From contig CM020505.1 in NCBI GenBank assembly GCA_009823395.1, forward strand, positions 5,168,129 through 5,232,128: a stretch of DNA of 64,000 nt, given 5' to 3'. Under the pieces are notes generated by a model. It saw nothing but the letters and a program-made list of their open reading frames with translations, was not told the origin of the DNA and ran no database searches. The stretch is from Thamnaconus septentrionalis (taxonomy: Eukaryota > Chordata > Actinopteri > Tetraodontiformes > Monacanthidae). Shown in pieces: positions 1-11,160 of this stretch. Made by a program: the position numbers and the translations under genes. The stretch's first letter is position 1. Every line of letters begins with the position of its first letter.

Positions 1-3000
1 TTTGTTTGCACAGCTTTGGCGGCCTGGATGCGCACGGCCACCGCTCATCCAAGGCCCAAGCTTGGATTGACTTTTCCAACGCGGGCCGCCAGAAAGAATT
101 CCACAACAGCTATCAGTGCGCAGCCTGGACCTGGACCAGGTGTCAATGTGACCAGAGTGGCGGGTGATTGTTTGCACGCCCGTCATCAGAGGCCTGTTTG
201 CGAGGAGACAGTTGAGAGCATTGCTGGATGTTGGGAACACCACCAAGCTCAGTCTGGTTCCGCACCTTCAACGACAACGTGGAGCAGGTTAAGCCTGTTG
301 AATATATAAAGTATGAAGGAAGGGGTGTCCTTGCAGGTGTTGACAACAAATGTCTGATCAATTTTAATAGCTTCTGTAATTACTCATGAGATGGAAGTGT
401 CACAATGATAAAATAACTGTTTGGAAGAGGGTGTGACTTGAGTTTGACTATGTATGTAAGAGAAAGTTTGAATTATGGCCCAAACAGCCTCTCACAGGTT
501 TAATGCACATACACACACACTCTCTCTCTCTCACACACACACACACACAAAGTGCATATCCTGATGGTTTCACTCGTTCCCGTGCTCTGATGTCATACAT
601 TCAGCTGTAATGAAGCATTCGCTATGACTGTGAGACTGTTTTTAATCCATCATGTTAATAGTTGAACCGCATAACAAAGACTTAGAAACTCACCAAACTT
701 TCGGTCGCTGCAGTTACTTTTTCATATTGAGCCAAACAAATGTGAACTAGAGCTATGCCGCTGTGTTCCCCCCAGGGGATGATCACTTCAAATAGTTGCT
801 GGTGGCCATTACAAGGCTTATTTCCATGATCCGTGGAATCTTTATTTTCTCATTACGGCATGCTTAGAGTGTTTACTTTTGGTTGCCGCTGAGTAAAGCA
901 TTGGATTTCAAACAGTAAGGCTACATAAACATCATTTGTAAACCTCACCTAATACAGCCCGTGTTTCAACATAGTCATTTAAGAGTGACATACTGCTTGG
1001 AACAAAATGTAAGTATTTTGCACTGATGGAGCATGTGAACATTCTTTCTGCTGGAAAGGCCCCAGTAATGATGCCCTCAGGTAGAAAGCTGTTGAATGTT
1101 ATCTGACCTTAACTCCTCGTGTTTTGACACACACGTATGAGGTTACATTCAAATATGCATGGAAACCTGGGAGTTTGTAAGTGTTTACGTGTGTGTGTGC
1201 GAACCAGAAAGAAGGCACGTGAAGTGAACAAAGTGGGGAAAAATGTAATAAAAATCCGCTAGTGGTCACACTCTCAAAGAGCCTGGAAGGCTCCGTCACC
1301 TCCTCGGATTCTTGGATCCACTTGGTGGCGATGTCAACCAGAGAGAATGTAGTGTTGGAGGGACACACAGAGGAATTAACAAGCACGACTTGTGTGTGAA
1401 ATGCACAAAATATTCAAGTCTTTCATCATAGTCATGAGTCATTTTCCACATGTGCTGCAGGACATCAGGCCTTGACTTCTACTGTTACTCCTGAAGGTTC
1501 TTTGACAACTGTTTCATTTGACATTTGATGCCAAAATGGAAGACTTGCAATTTCTCCAAGAAGGCCCTCACCCCCTACACATATTTTTACTATGTGATTC
1601 TAATCAGCGTGCGTTGACTGTATGTTGAAATATTTTACATGCCCGTTCAAATTGATCACGATAAAACTGCATTTAAAAGGTCCTTGCTATGAGTATATTC
1701 ACAAAGATAGAAAAATACCCTTTCATCATCCAATCACAATGGTCAAATGTCATGTTTCCGCAGCAACAAAAACATCAGCGACAAATTATCAAAACGACAA
1801 TCCTGAAACAACATGTATCAAAATGTCACCGATGAGCTGGGCCAGTTAAGGAGCTGCTGTTGGTTCTTCCTAGATGACAAGCAACACTTCAATGTTAATT
1901 TTGATGCCAGCATTCGGCATTCGAGTGTCTGTGAGTGGTGTTTAAACGATTGAACTCCTATACAAGAACATCCTTTTGCTGCAGAAGGTTGAGGTTGTCT
2001 CTTACGTGAGACAATGTGTTAGTCAATGCAAATCTCCAGGTTTTTCATTACGGTCATGAAGTTTATTTGCATTTGAATTTAGACAAAGTCCAGTAAAGAA
2101 AAGGTCCTGTGTAATATATGGGACTAAAAACTCAAATGCCTATGATCTGGTGCGCAGGGAAGCCTGAAAAACCATCAAAAAAACTACAGTTGTGCACAAT
2201 ATGACGAAGATGAAAAGTACAAAATATAGATCTTTGCACCATTTAATGATGAAATGTTCTACCAAGTGGAAGGGATTTTAATGACTTACAGGTGTTCTCC
2301 TATTAGTTTGTTAGCAGGATAGCTTGAATTAAAATTTTCCTCCTGATTATTATATAACAGAAACAAAACTAAACCAAAAAAAAAATAAAAAAAATCCACA
2401 TTTTAGAGCTTGTGGTTTACCCAGGAGGTTACTGCTCTCCGCTCTACTCTCACCACTGTGGAGAGAAACGCACTCAAATGAACTGAAATGCAGCACAGCC
2501 TCCCAAAAAATGTAGGGCAGGAGATTGTAAGAGCGCGGCTCCTGATTTACTTCCCTGGAAAAGGTTGCTACGTCAACAAAGTCTCTGTGTCAGTAACCCA
2601 TATCTCTACCATCACGTCTCTGCAGCGACTGTTCAACTGTCACACATTGACAAGAAAAATGGATGGATTTGTGATTCTGATCACACAGCCGGGGCCATGA
2701 TTGCCTTGGTTTCCTGCCTCCCGAGACGCGCTGTGTAAACGAGACCGATGTCAAACGCGGACAACCCTGCCAATCTCCGAACGGCTGGTCAACATTCCTG
2801 TGAGATGAGGACAATACAAATGGCCCTGCACAAGCATCTGTGGGTGGAGTACAACTGGGATACAAGGCAAAGTACGAAGATTACGTTATCTTGTTGACTT
2901 TAACCCCAGCTGTCTAATGTTAAATATCACAAATGAAAGCGACTATAAGGGAAAGAACACAAAAAAACCTGCTTGCAAAATAATGACTGTTGATTAGTTG

Positions 3001-3276
3001 CTGTTATTAACAGTTACTCTTAAATGTGTCCAGTAATTCCTTTGCCAACAGGGGGGTGTTTTTACAGCATTTACCTTCAAACAAGCACTTTCATTGAATT
3101 AAAAACCCCACCGCAAACCCGCTTAATGCGGCTCGATCGGGAATTTCGCAACTTGAGCCTCTAATTAACTTCCAACCAGATGTGTGTAATTTATAGCGCT
3201 GGAACAGACAACCATTAGGGAAACATCCACATTCCGGCGTGGCCTTTGAAAAATCTGTTTTCTGTAAAGGACTTAC
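1..3276 (-). other. loxl1 intron 3 (partial, runs off the left edge)
   Basis: From the exon 3 donor to the window edge I looked for the exon 4 signature HYHSMDEFSHYDLLD and the exon 5 signature ADIDCQWIDITDV on the minus strand and found neither. At least 3.27 kb of intron 3 is therefore present. Contents are mostly A/T-rich unique-looking sequence, a compound CA/CT microsatellite near 508-549 and short A runs. A GC-rich stretch at 1-310 and a short open frame near 1,240-1,386 are treated under findings. Confidence 0.75.
508..549. repeat. Compound (CA)n(CT)n(CA)n microsatellite
   Basis: Runs of CA, then CT, then CA dinucleotides lie back to back inside loxl1 intron 3. A likely length polymorphism. 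Confidence 0.9.
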
Positions 3277-3414
3277 TGGTGACAGCTATGCCACTCCCAG
3301 GTGTGACGTGGCCTGTTTGGCATGAAGTCGGCAGTTCCCTTGTTCTTCACCCTCTGCGGGAATCGCAGCAGCACCCTTACGTCATAGTCGGTGGTCTCTG
3401 GGCTGTAGGCAGTG
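3277..3414 (-). CDS. loxl1: loxl1 exon 3: catalytic domain up to the first copper-ligand histidines
   Basis: This 138-bp exon has an acceptor GTACAG|CACTGCC and a donor CACCA|GTAAGT on the minus strand. The codon split with exon 2 restores Ser. It then reads [40 protein letters not shown] and WHSCHQ. This is the LOX-family block ending in WEWHSCHQ, the start of the [11 protein letters not shown] copper-binding motif; HYH belongs to exon 4, which I do not find here. The two clear differences from mammalian LOXL1 are Lys for Gln in KNKGT and Met for Leu in DFMP. With exons 1-2 the window encodes 433 complete residues. The lysyl tyrosylquinone lysine and tyrosine are encoded in later exons. Confidence 0.98.
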
Positions 3415-4268
3415 CTGTACGGCAGACACACACATGTTCAGGCACAAAGTGGCTGCGCAAGCAAACAATATCTGCACGTCTGTTTCTCATAAGTGCACAA
3501 TTAAGGACAAAAAGGAGTGCAAAAAGACTTTGAAGACTGAAGCTTAACAAATTTGCAAAATAATCTATTTAACAAACCAAAGCCATCGAACCCCGACTTT
3601 CCCAACACAGCCAAAACAAAAAAAAAAAAAAAAAATTTAATCATTGGAAGAGTTGTGCAAAGTGGGGAAGTACAATCTCAAGTTCACCACGCTTTTGAAG
3701 ATGTGAGCCATTTATCTTGTGACCGTTGTTGACAATGAAGTGTACAGCAAATTACAAGAGCCCATCTGTTGGTGATTGCTCCAAACGCAGACAGGAAATG
3801 AAACAGCTTTGAGGAATGACTGGTGCTTGCGTTGGGGAAGGAGCAAGTAGAGCAGACAACTCTTCTCCATCATATCAATAGTGTTCCCAGTGCGGTTGGT
3901 TTGGGGGCACCAGGCCAGGGGGCTCAGCAGGAGCTTTCCGCTAACACGGACAGATGAAACTAACGGTGACCTCTGTCCTCGGAGGTTGAAAGGATTTAGG
4001 CGGTGTTTATTGTGCCATTGCTCGGCTTCTTTTGAAATTGTGGAAAATTCCCTTGTTGGATATTTCTATAAAAAAAGGTCTGAACTAGCCTGTTATTTGA
4101 AATATTAGTTCAAAAGCAGTGGTTGTCACAGGAGAAGCTATTTCAGTGTCCATCACTATAATGGTGACCAATGTGTCAGAAACTGGACACACTGGGATAG
4201 CATTGACTTGTAAAGTACAGGAGCAGGAAAATAACTCACAAAGTATCTGTTTGTTTAGTTTGTTTTAC
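3415..4268 (-). other. loxl1 intron 2
   Basis: An 854-bp intron between exons 2 and 3, with GT at 4268-4267 and AG at 3416-3415. It contains an A-rich run near 3,617-3,636. No other gene-like signal was seen. Open frames of about 75 codons inside it have no recognisable homology and no splice context. Confidence 0.9.
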
Positions 4269-4377
4269 CTCGACAGGCACTTTTCCTCAGCAGCGCAGCG
4301 GAGGGAATACATGTGGGCTCTCTGGATGTACGTGGAAGCCTGAACATAGTTGGCATCAGGAACCAGGTCAGGCAGGC
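4269..4377 (-). CDS. loxl1: loxl1 exon 2: start of the lysyl oxidase catalytic domain
   Basis: This 109-bp exon has an acceptor TTGTAG|GCC and a donor GAG|GTAAAA on the minus strand. It reads [20 protein letters not shown] and then [17 protein letters not shown] once spliced at both ends. It is nearly identical to the start of the vertebrate LOXL1 catalytic domain ([37 protein letters not shown] in human; known family sequence). The RCAAEE-C block includes conserved cysteines of the domain. The phase (1 in, 2 out) and the 109-bp length match the conserved LOX-family gene structure. It sits 5,299 bp downstream of exon 1. Confidence 0.98.
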
Positions 4378-6590
4378 CTACAATGATAGAGGGATGGACA
4401 ACAATTGTGTTAATTAGAGCAGGGGAACAATCGACCCAAAATTCCCTCATCCTCCAAAAAAAATAATTAATGGACAGTCCACAAAAAAACAAAACAAGAT
4501 TTCAACCCTTTGCCCCTCACCACATTCACTAGGAAGAATCTGATGGGAGTTTCTAATTCACTTAATGTTCTGGAGTTTCATGGATGGGAAAAACCATCCA
4601 GCTGTCGTCCAAGAACAGACAGTGCACACAAGATCAGTCAAACATGATGCAGCAGCTTTTGTTGACACGCTGCTGCGTACAGACTCGCTCAGAGAGACAC
4701 AACACAACAAGACATTAGAAATAATAAAAATATCAACATATTGCATACATATGCACTCTGTAAATACTCATTACAGTGCAATATCTCTTGCACTATATAT
4801 TTTTTTATATTCTTATTCTTATCGAAATATATTGGAAATGACTTGGATATAGAAATGTCAGTTTTGCTTTTACACCATAAATATTTTTTGATTATTATTA
4901 TCCTCACTATTATCCTGCCACATCTTTCCGGACACTTAAGATGACAACACACAAGCAGTAGGCAGCAAGTTTCCACTGTCCTGTCTACAAAACTCCAGAA
5001 AGGTTATATGGATTTGAAAATGTCATCATCACCATTAAATGTGAATCAAATTGGTCTCAAATTTCGAGTCAACTATTCCTTTAATAGCACAACTTTATCA
5101 TTCATAAGTGGCTGAGCTCATCACAGGGAATGCACAGTGTATATACAGCAGCTTCCGTCAAGCTGAAAACTACTTAGAGTTGAGTTTGTCGCAGCGTCCA
5201 CCCTGACAGGGCACTTTTTAAAACTTTCAGAATCTTTGCACCAAAGAACAGAAAAGAACTCCCATATTTGTCATCATTTCTTAATACCTGGGGTTCATGG
5301 TGGTTCGACTGGAGGTTATGATGGGGTGCGGTGCAGTGGCCGGGCCGACAGTTCAACGCCAGGTCACTTCTGAGCGAAGCCACCAGCCACTAATTACGGA
5401 GCATTCCAGATTGTGATGATGGCTTTCTAATGAGACGCTCGCCTCCATTAGCCCCCCGGACAGCGACAAAGTTTGGGGTGAGATGATACATTTACACTTT
5501 TAAGCACAAGAGTGCTGATCCACCCCCCAAATCAAAGACTTCCGTGACTACGCTACGCTGAGTTAGTATCAAATACAACTCGCCTCTAATCCGAATCATT
5601 AAATTCAATACAAAGACTTTCTCATCCTCTGGCTAATGTGATGTAATCTTCCATGACACTAATCCTAATTTGAATGTGTCACTTTTTCTTAACCCCCGAC
5701 CATAGTAAATAGACGTTGACTAGTCATACATGATTAAGGAGGAGGCTAAACCTGGATCTATAAGGGATTGCATGACTGCTTGTAAAACAGTATGATTCAG
5801 AGGGAAATGGTGAAGAGGAGAACCCGACACAGAGCAAGACCTGTAAGAGTGTGCATGGTAGGGCAAAAAAAGAAAGTGATCCCAAAAAGTGATCTCACAC
5901 CTAGTCTGTTTTTAAAATAGACAAATGACCAAATCGTTGGGAAAAACCATGGAAACATGTCCACAGACAAGCACTAAACAGTGACCGTACACTGAGCGAA
6001 CAGCCCAACCTCTAAGCCATATGACATTCATGAAGTAAAGTGTATTCTTTCATTACTTCTGCTGCCAACGTGTTACACTTTTGGCTGTGGATCACGGCAA
6101 GAGGCTTTAGTTTGTGTCTGTTTGCAGAAACCAAATAGAAAGTTCCCTACTTAACGCTAAAATGTTAAAATCCAGGTAAGTCTCCCCTCCTCAGCTGCGA
6201 GTTTAGAGAGGGATTTCTACTTTGCGGGCCTTGTATAAACACCGTCAGCGTGCTCTGAGGCAGATGTAAAGGACGTGGGGGAAGGTTCCTGGGAAAGACC
6301 AAATAAATACTGTAAGACCAGCGCAAAACGCAGAGGAAGGTTTTCCAGCAGCGCTTTCAACCTCACTTCTCATCCTCACCCTATGAAGTCTTTGTTCTCT
6401 GCCCCCTTAATCTTTTGAAATTTGAGATTGAGTCCCTTTTCAGAGGCATGAAGTGCATTGAGAAACTGAGGCTGATCGGCTCTCAACGGCATGTGACAAA
6501 GCCTCACATTGCTCTCTAAGTGGGGCACAGAAAGAAAAAAGAAAATAGCTCCTCCTACTTTTTAAACAGTCTCTTACAGCGCAGCAGAAA

Positions 6591-6607
6591 GAGCGCCCCC
6601 TCTTTGC
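6591..6607 (-). promoter_or_regulatory. CTCF-like motif (minus strand) in loxl1 intron 1
   Basis: The minus strand reads CAAAGAGGGGGCGCTC, which fits the central AG-GGGGC-GC-T core of the vertebrate CTCF motif. Motif match only; occupancy is unknown. Confidence 0.45.
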
Positions 6608-6743
6608 TCCATAGGATGTTGAACGTGAAGGCGTGACAGGTTACAATCTAAGGGTAATGTTGGAACAATGAGTAACTCACAAAAGCATTTAGAAACACAG
6701 TTAAAGAGCTACTCTGCTTTATTTTAGTGATCTTAGTATCAGT

Positions 6744-6758
6744 CAGTAGGGGGCAGTA
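6744..6758 (+). promoter_or_regulatory. CTCF-like motif (plus strand) in loxl1 intron 1
   Basis: The plus strand reads CAGTAGGGGGCAGTA, a good match to the CTCF core CCA-NAGGGGGCA. It lies about 150 bp from the minus-strand motif at 6,591 and points away from it. Confidence 0.45.
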
Positions 6759-9676
6759 GAACAGACAACACTAACTAGCAAAAGTGTGATTCTGTCATGT
6801 TAATTTTTCTTTCCTTTAAAATGACAGTTAAGATGGAACCCCTGACATCAGAAGTTGTGAACTGCATTGCATGTTCCTGCCTTTCTCTTTCATTTTTCTG
6901 GGTTTGTCTTTTTAAAGCTTCGGGAGAGCTTGGAGTAGCTTTCGATGTTTCATTGCAATTACGGCAGCTATCAGGCTGTAACCTCCAGAAAACAGGTCGG
7001 TCAACCAAGTACCTTTGGAGGAGTTCAAAAACACCAAAGACTAGACAGCAGACCAAGTATTCTCAATATGCACTGCAATTACAAAACATCATCCATTATT
7101 CAATGTATAAAATGAACAGCAAAGACCACTATTGTTGACATAACACCACACTACATGTGAGACTGTGGATATACTGTAGCCGATGCAGCTATTTCCTTAT
7201 TGCAAAACAAAATCACCTTGTGTGCCAACGTCTAACCTTGTAAAAACTAATTTTAAGGACTCTGATGTGAATTTTATTATTATTTCAATAGTCATTACTA
7301 AATCACAGTAACTCTCCAAATAATACAATTACATATTTGTACAGTTTCTCATTCATTTTGATAGATGGAAGTGCCTAATTCTACGCATATTTAGACTGGG
7401 GCTACTAACATCATGCTTTTGTTCATGTCTACTTGATATGCAATCAATGAATAATGACGCAAATGTTTCTTCAAATTTTGTAGATTCCAGTCAATGTTAT
7501 CTTGGAGACTGGAAACTGAAACAGTGAGGAAGTTGTGATACTGGCTCTGACCAGCCACTCACGCTTAGTGAAGTTGTATCCAGTTATATCATTACAACAT
7601 GACCTTGGTGCAGTGAAATATTTATTTCCACAAGTTAATAAGCAACTTTTAACATGTGTTTATTTTGCACTCTACTTTCTTTAATATGACAATAAATTAC
7701 TTTTACAATGGCATTAAAGTGTTGTGGTCTGCTGCCTTGCATTTTACTTCTACACTATAGATCAAAAGGTAATTACAGAGCTATAACAACCTGATGTCGT
7801 TCCATGCGGCAGGGTGATAAAAATGTCACCTTTCCAAAAAGCTCCCTATGGCGGAATCTTTATCACAATGGTTACAGGGAGCATTAATGTATCTGCACAC
7901 ATGTCTGCACTTTGTGCTAAATGACTCCCAGCTCTGGAGTGTCTGATGATGGCTGCAGGGCTCCCGAGCCACCATGCAGACTACTCCCTCTGTAAGGCAG
8001 ATCATTTAGTAAAACCAAGGATGAATCCTTATTATGAAGAGCCTGAGAATAATGTTCAAGGATCTCATCTTCTCTCAGCTCAAACCAGGCCTACTCTGCT
8101 GTCAGAAGAGTTTTGAACTTCACATTTTTGACATGTAGCTAGCTTGATCTCACTATACACATTGGCCATACAGCTTAACCCCTCTTCCATTTTGCGTGTT
8201 GATGTTTCGATTGTCGCGATTCATGTTACAATTCTTGTCAAGACAAGGACGAGGTTGAAGTGTCAGGGGCAATGACATGTTTGTTTTGTTTTTTTTTTTT
8301 TTTTAATTTTGTGAACATGTAAATGAAAAATGTTTTTTCAGATCTATTTCCTTGGTGACCAATATTTCCATTGATACAAACTTTTTCAATTTTGACAACA
8401 ATGATGTCTTGTGGGACAGGAGATTGGGATTACCTCACTAAAACCATGTGTGTAAAATTCCTAGTCGTAAATCATTGTCCACCTAGCTATGTAGCCAATG
8501 GTAGCTATTCAACGAACATTGGCTGATGCTAACATTAGCTGATATCAGTATTACATTTTGTGTTTCTGATTTGTTGCTTTGCATTTGCATTGCAACACAT
8601 TTTCATCTGTTTATTATAAAACATGCAATAAAACATATTGCATTTGCTAAAAACAAGATGCTTGTTATGACTTAACTTGTACATGAAAGCGTGGCCCATT
8701 TCAAGGGGTAGAGTCCAATTTCTAAAACTTGAGTCACAAGCCAAGGTGTCAGGGATACGGGTAAAATGTGGAAAGCAATTTGGCCGTGGTAAAGGTACTT
8801 TTCCAACATCATGAACCAAAATATCGTAAATTCATTCTTCGGCACCAGAGTGGTGACTACATATTTAGTTAGTTTCCTGTTGCTTGTGCAGTATTAAGCA
8901 ATAGAACCCATGTGTTACAGGGATTTTCCACCGTCTCCCTCTGAACCCCCCGCCCCCCACTCTCTCTCCCTGCAAAGGGCAGTCAAGTACTGTATCCCCC
9001 TCCCGTGTCTCCCCTCCCATGTGCCTGAGCATAGGAGGCAGCCACTGCACTCCAACACACTCTGTCACCAGCCCCCCCACTATGAGGTCACCACCATGTT
9101 AACAAATGGAGCTGAGAGTTGTGAACCCCTTGTGCACAGAACTCCTGACAGAAACAGAGAGGGTCTTGTGCATGCTCTCATAAAGTTGGCACGGCTTGCA
9201 AAAACCTGGTTTCAATAAAGCACAGTGGGGAGAGAAGGTCCTTGTATCCACTTTGCTTTGTTTGTAAATTGAAGAAGAGGTTGGATCTTTTTTTTTTTAA
9301 TTATTATTATTTTATCCCTATGAAGTTTATGACAAAATCCAAGAAGTGGAAAGACATGATTGTATTTTTAACAGGGTGTTCACTTCCCTGAGTATTACAT
9401 ACTTTGAATTCCTACATCCGTCAATAGCAAGAATGTCAGTTATATTGTTTTCTGTTTCAAGGACAGAAAGACATTGGTATGATGTGGAAAAGGTTTCCAG
9501 TTTCCATTGAAAATATACATCATCATCCTCAGCACTTCAATTCTGTTTTCACCGATTTCAATACCGCAATGTTTTTCTTCCTGATCCGAAACAGTACTCA
9601 AATCTTGCTGATTCCTTGACTTAAATGCCAAGAATACATTGTAGTATTTCCAAAATGCCAAAAAAGTATACTGTAC

Positions 9677-10730
9677 CTCTTTGATCTTGTCGGTACACGG
9701 TGCCCACATTAACACTCGGGTTCTCTAGGGCAGAATTTGGTGAATTCCTTCCTGAAGGAATGGGCTGAAGAAAAGGAGGCTGTGATCTCCCAAATGGAGG
9801 AAATTGCTCATACTGTGGACTCCTGACTGCTGGTTGAACAGCAGCTCCAGTCCTGTCAACTGAAACGGGGGCAGCAGGATTTACAGCAGGACCCGATTCC
9901 TCGTTGAAGAGACTGTGGGTGTATCTGTGGTCCAGGCCATCTGTAAATGGTGGTTGGGCAGCCCGTGGAACCACCCCAGGATTGGGCACATAGCCATAAG
10001 ACTGGTAGTACCGGTAAGTATCTTCATTAAAATCAGTAGGAGAACCTGGGAGCACAGGGGCCAGACCACCCCCATACACTCCTCCTGTATACACCTGTCC
10101 TCCACCGCCATGTCCTCCACCAGGCACTGGTTGAAAAGGTGGCTCAAAGCTCCGGACTGGTCCCTCTACATAACCAGAGTCCCAAGGTCCTGGCTGAAAA
10201 GGAGCCGGCTGCTGAGGAAGCGGATACTGCGGGTATGATGGTATGTTGTAAGATGAGGAAAAAGATGATGATGATGATGAGGAGGACGAAGATGAGCCAG
10301 TTGAAGGCCTAAAACGAACGCTGGTGGATCCTTGGAACTGGCTGCTTGTGCCGCCTGCAGTTTGTCTCCAATTATCAGGCACTTGACCGAAGCCAAAAGG
10401 ATGCCTTGCCTGGCCACGGACCGTCTCAGAGGATCCTCTTGGTGGAGCTTGTCGGCGGACGTTCCCTCCCTGAGGTCGGCGTGGCGTGCGTGGATTAGGA
10501 TCTGCAACCACTACCCTGGGTCCTCTGTCCTGGGCCCCAGCCCCAGCAGGAACATATTCAGCTCCACTATTTAGCAAGCTGAACACTTGTCCGTTGTTCT
10601 CCCACTGAATCACCTGCCTCCACGGGGTGTCCTGTCTTTGGCCTCGACTCTGACTCTGAGTCTGTGTGGCAACCTGAGCCCGCCCTGATCCCAGCAGGAG
10701 AAATACCAAACATGCACCAACAACAGACAT
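9677..10730 (-). CDS. loxl1: loxl1 exon 1: signal peptide and propeptide of lysyl oxidase-like 1
   Basis: LOXL1 is a secreted copper amine oxidase that oxidises lysines of tropoelastin to start elastin cross-linking. This exon encodes residues 1-351 plus one base. I start at the ATG at 10730, because the open frame further upstream has only a GTG. From that ATG the sequence opens with MSVVGACLVFLLLGSGRAQ, a signal peptide with likely cleavage after Ala18. Residues 37-63 (WRQVIQWENNGQVFSLLNSG and on) match the WRQ-IQWENNGQV-SLLNSG-EYVPAG block of LOXL1. Residues 103-122 (TVRGQARHPFGFGQVPDNWR) are a LOXL1-specific signature absent from LOX. A low-complexity Ser/Pro/Gly/Tyr-rich propeptide follows, with an 11-Ser run at 146-156, and DGLDHRYTHSL at 264-274. 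The exon ends AGAG|GTACAG in phase 1, which joins exon 2 as Gln-Arg-Gly-Leu. Length is close to the human exon 1 product. Confidence 0.97.
10251..10295 (-). repeat. Serine-coding TCA repeat inside loxl1 exon 1
   Basis: On the minus strand, TCA TCT TCG TCC TCC, five TCA codons and a TCT encode eleven serines, followed by Phe and three more serines. It lies at residues 146-160 of the propeptide, after the conserved VRGQARHPFGFGQVPDNWR block. The pure TCA part is a trinucleotide microsatellite and so is likely to vary in length without a frameshift. Confidence 0.9.
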
Positions 10731-11160
10731 TTTACTGCTTTTACAAGACCGCACAGCTCACCACATAGAGGAGAAAAAAACCAACAAAAAAAAAACCTTC
10801 CCAGTCCACGAGCAGCTGAAATTCAAACCACCTGTCGCTTTCTCAGTCAAACATCCTCCTCCTGTGGACAGCTCTTTGGTGTGAGTGCAGAGTTGAGAGG
10901 TAAATCTGTGGTTGAGAGCATCTGCAAGTCTTCACTGCCAGCTGCAAATGCGGCTGCGGAGGGCATAGAGGAGCAATCAAATTGAGGACAGTGAATGGTG
11001 GACTCCAGAAGACCCACTCCTTGTCCTACTATCTGTTCGCGCAAAGAGAACAAACTTTGGCTTCCTGTCTTTCTGCTGGCTCGCTGTCAGAAGACTGAAC
11101 ATTGCTCTGCAGTGAAACTAAGTGCCTGTGCACGACAGAACAGCAAGCTTCTATTTGCCT
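10731..11160 (-). promoter_or_regulatory. Probable 5-prime UTR and proximal upstream region of loxl1
   Basis: This is the segment directly upstream of the loxl1 ATG on the minus strand. The start context AAAATGT has A at -3. If transcribed, it would contain upstream ATGs: one at 10966 opening a 39-codon frame that ends at 10847, and one at 10765 with only two codons before a stop. No convincing TATA box is evident, and I cannot place the transcription start. Human LOXL1 has an antisense lncRNA starting in this region (LOXL1-AS1; established). Nothing in the sequence proves or excludes a fish counterpart. Confidence 0.4.

Larger units (their letters stand above)
4378..9676 (-). other. loxl1 intron 1 (5.3 kb)
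   Basis: The intron lies between exon 1 (donor GTACAG) and exon 2 (acceptor TTGTAG). A long first intron is usual for LOX-family genes. It is A/T-rich with homopolymer runs (for example T-rich near 8,285-8,305). It contains two CTCF-like motifs in divergent orientation at 6,591 and 6,744, listed separately. Open frames of 90-113 codons around 6,775-7,138 overlap on both strands, have biased composition and no recognised domain, so I do not call them genes. Confidence 0.85.

Noticed and set aside
1..3276. loxl1 exons 4-7 within the window
   Set aside because: Signatures HYHSMDEFSHYDLLD and DIDCQWIDITDV were searched for by eye on the minus strand and not found.
9621..9676. C-terminal extension of the loxl1 exon 1 open frame (GTVYFFGILEIL...)
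   Set aside because: It lies beyond the GTACAG donor at 9,676; the family sequence continues in exon 2 as RGLPDLVPD. This is intron read-through.
9881..10574. Open frames on both strands overlapping loxl1 exon 1
   Set aside because: Shadow frames of the Pro/Ser/Gly-rich propeptide, with no independent support.
10731..10754. Upstream start of the loxl1 frame at 10,754
   Set aside because: The codon there is GTG. The ATG at 10,730 opens directly into a signal peptide.
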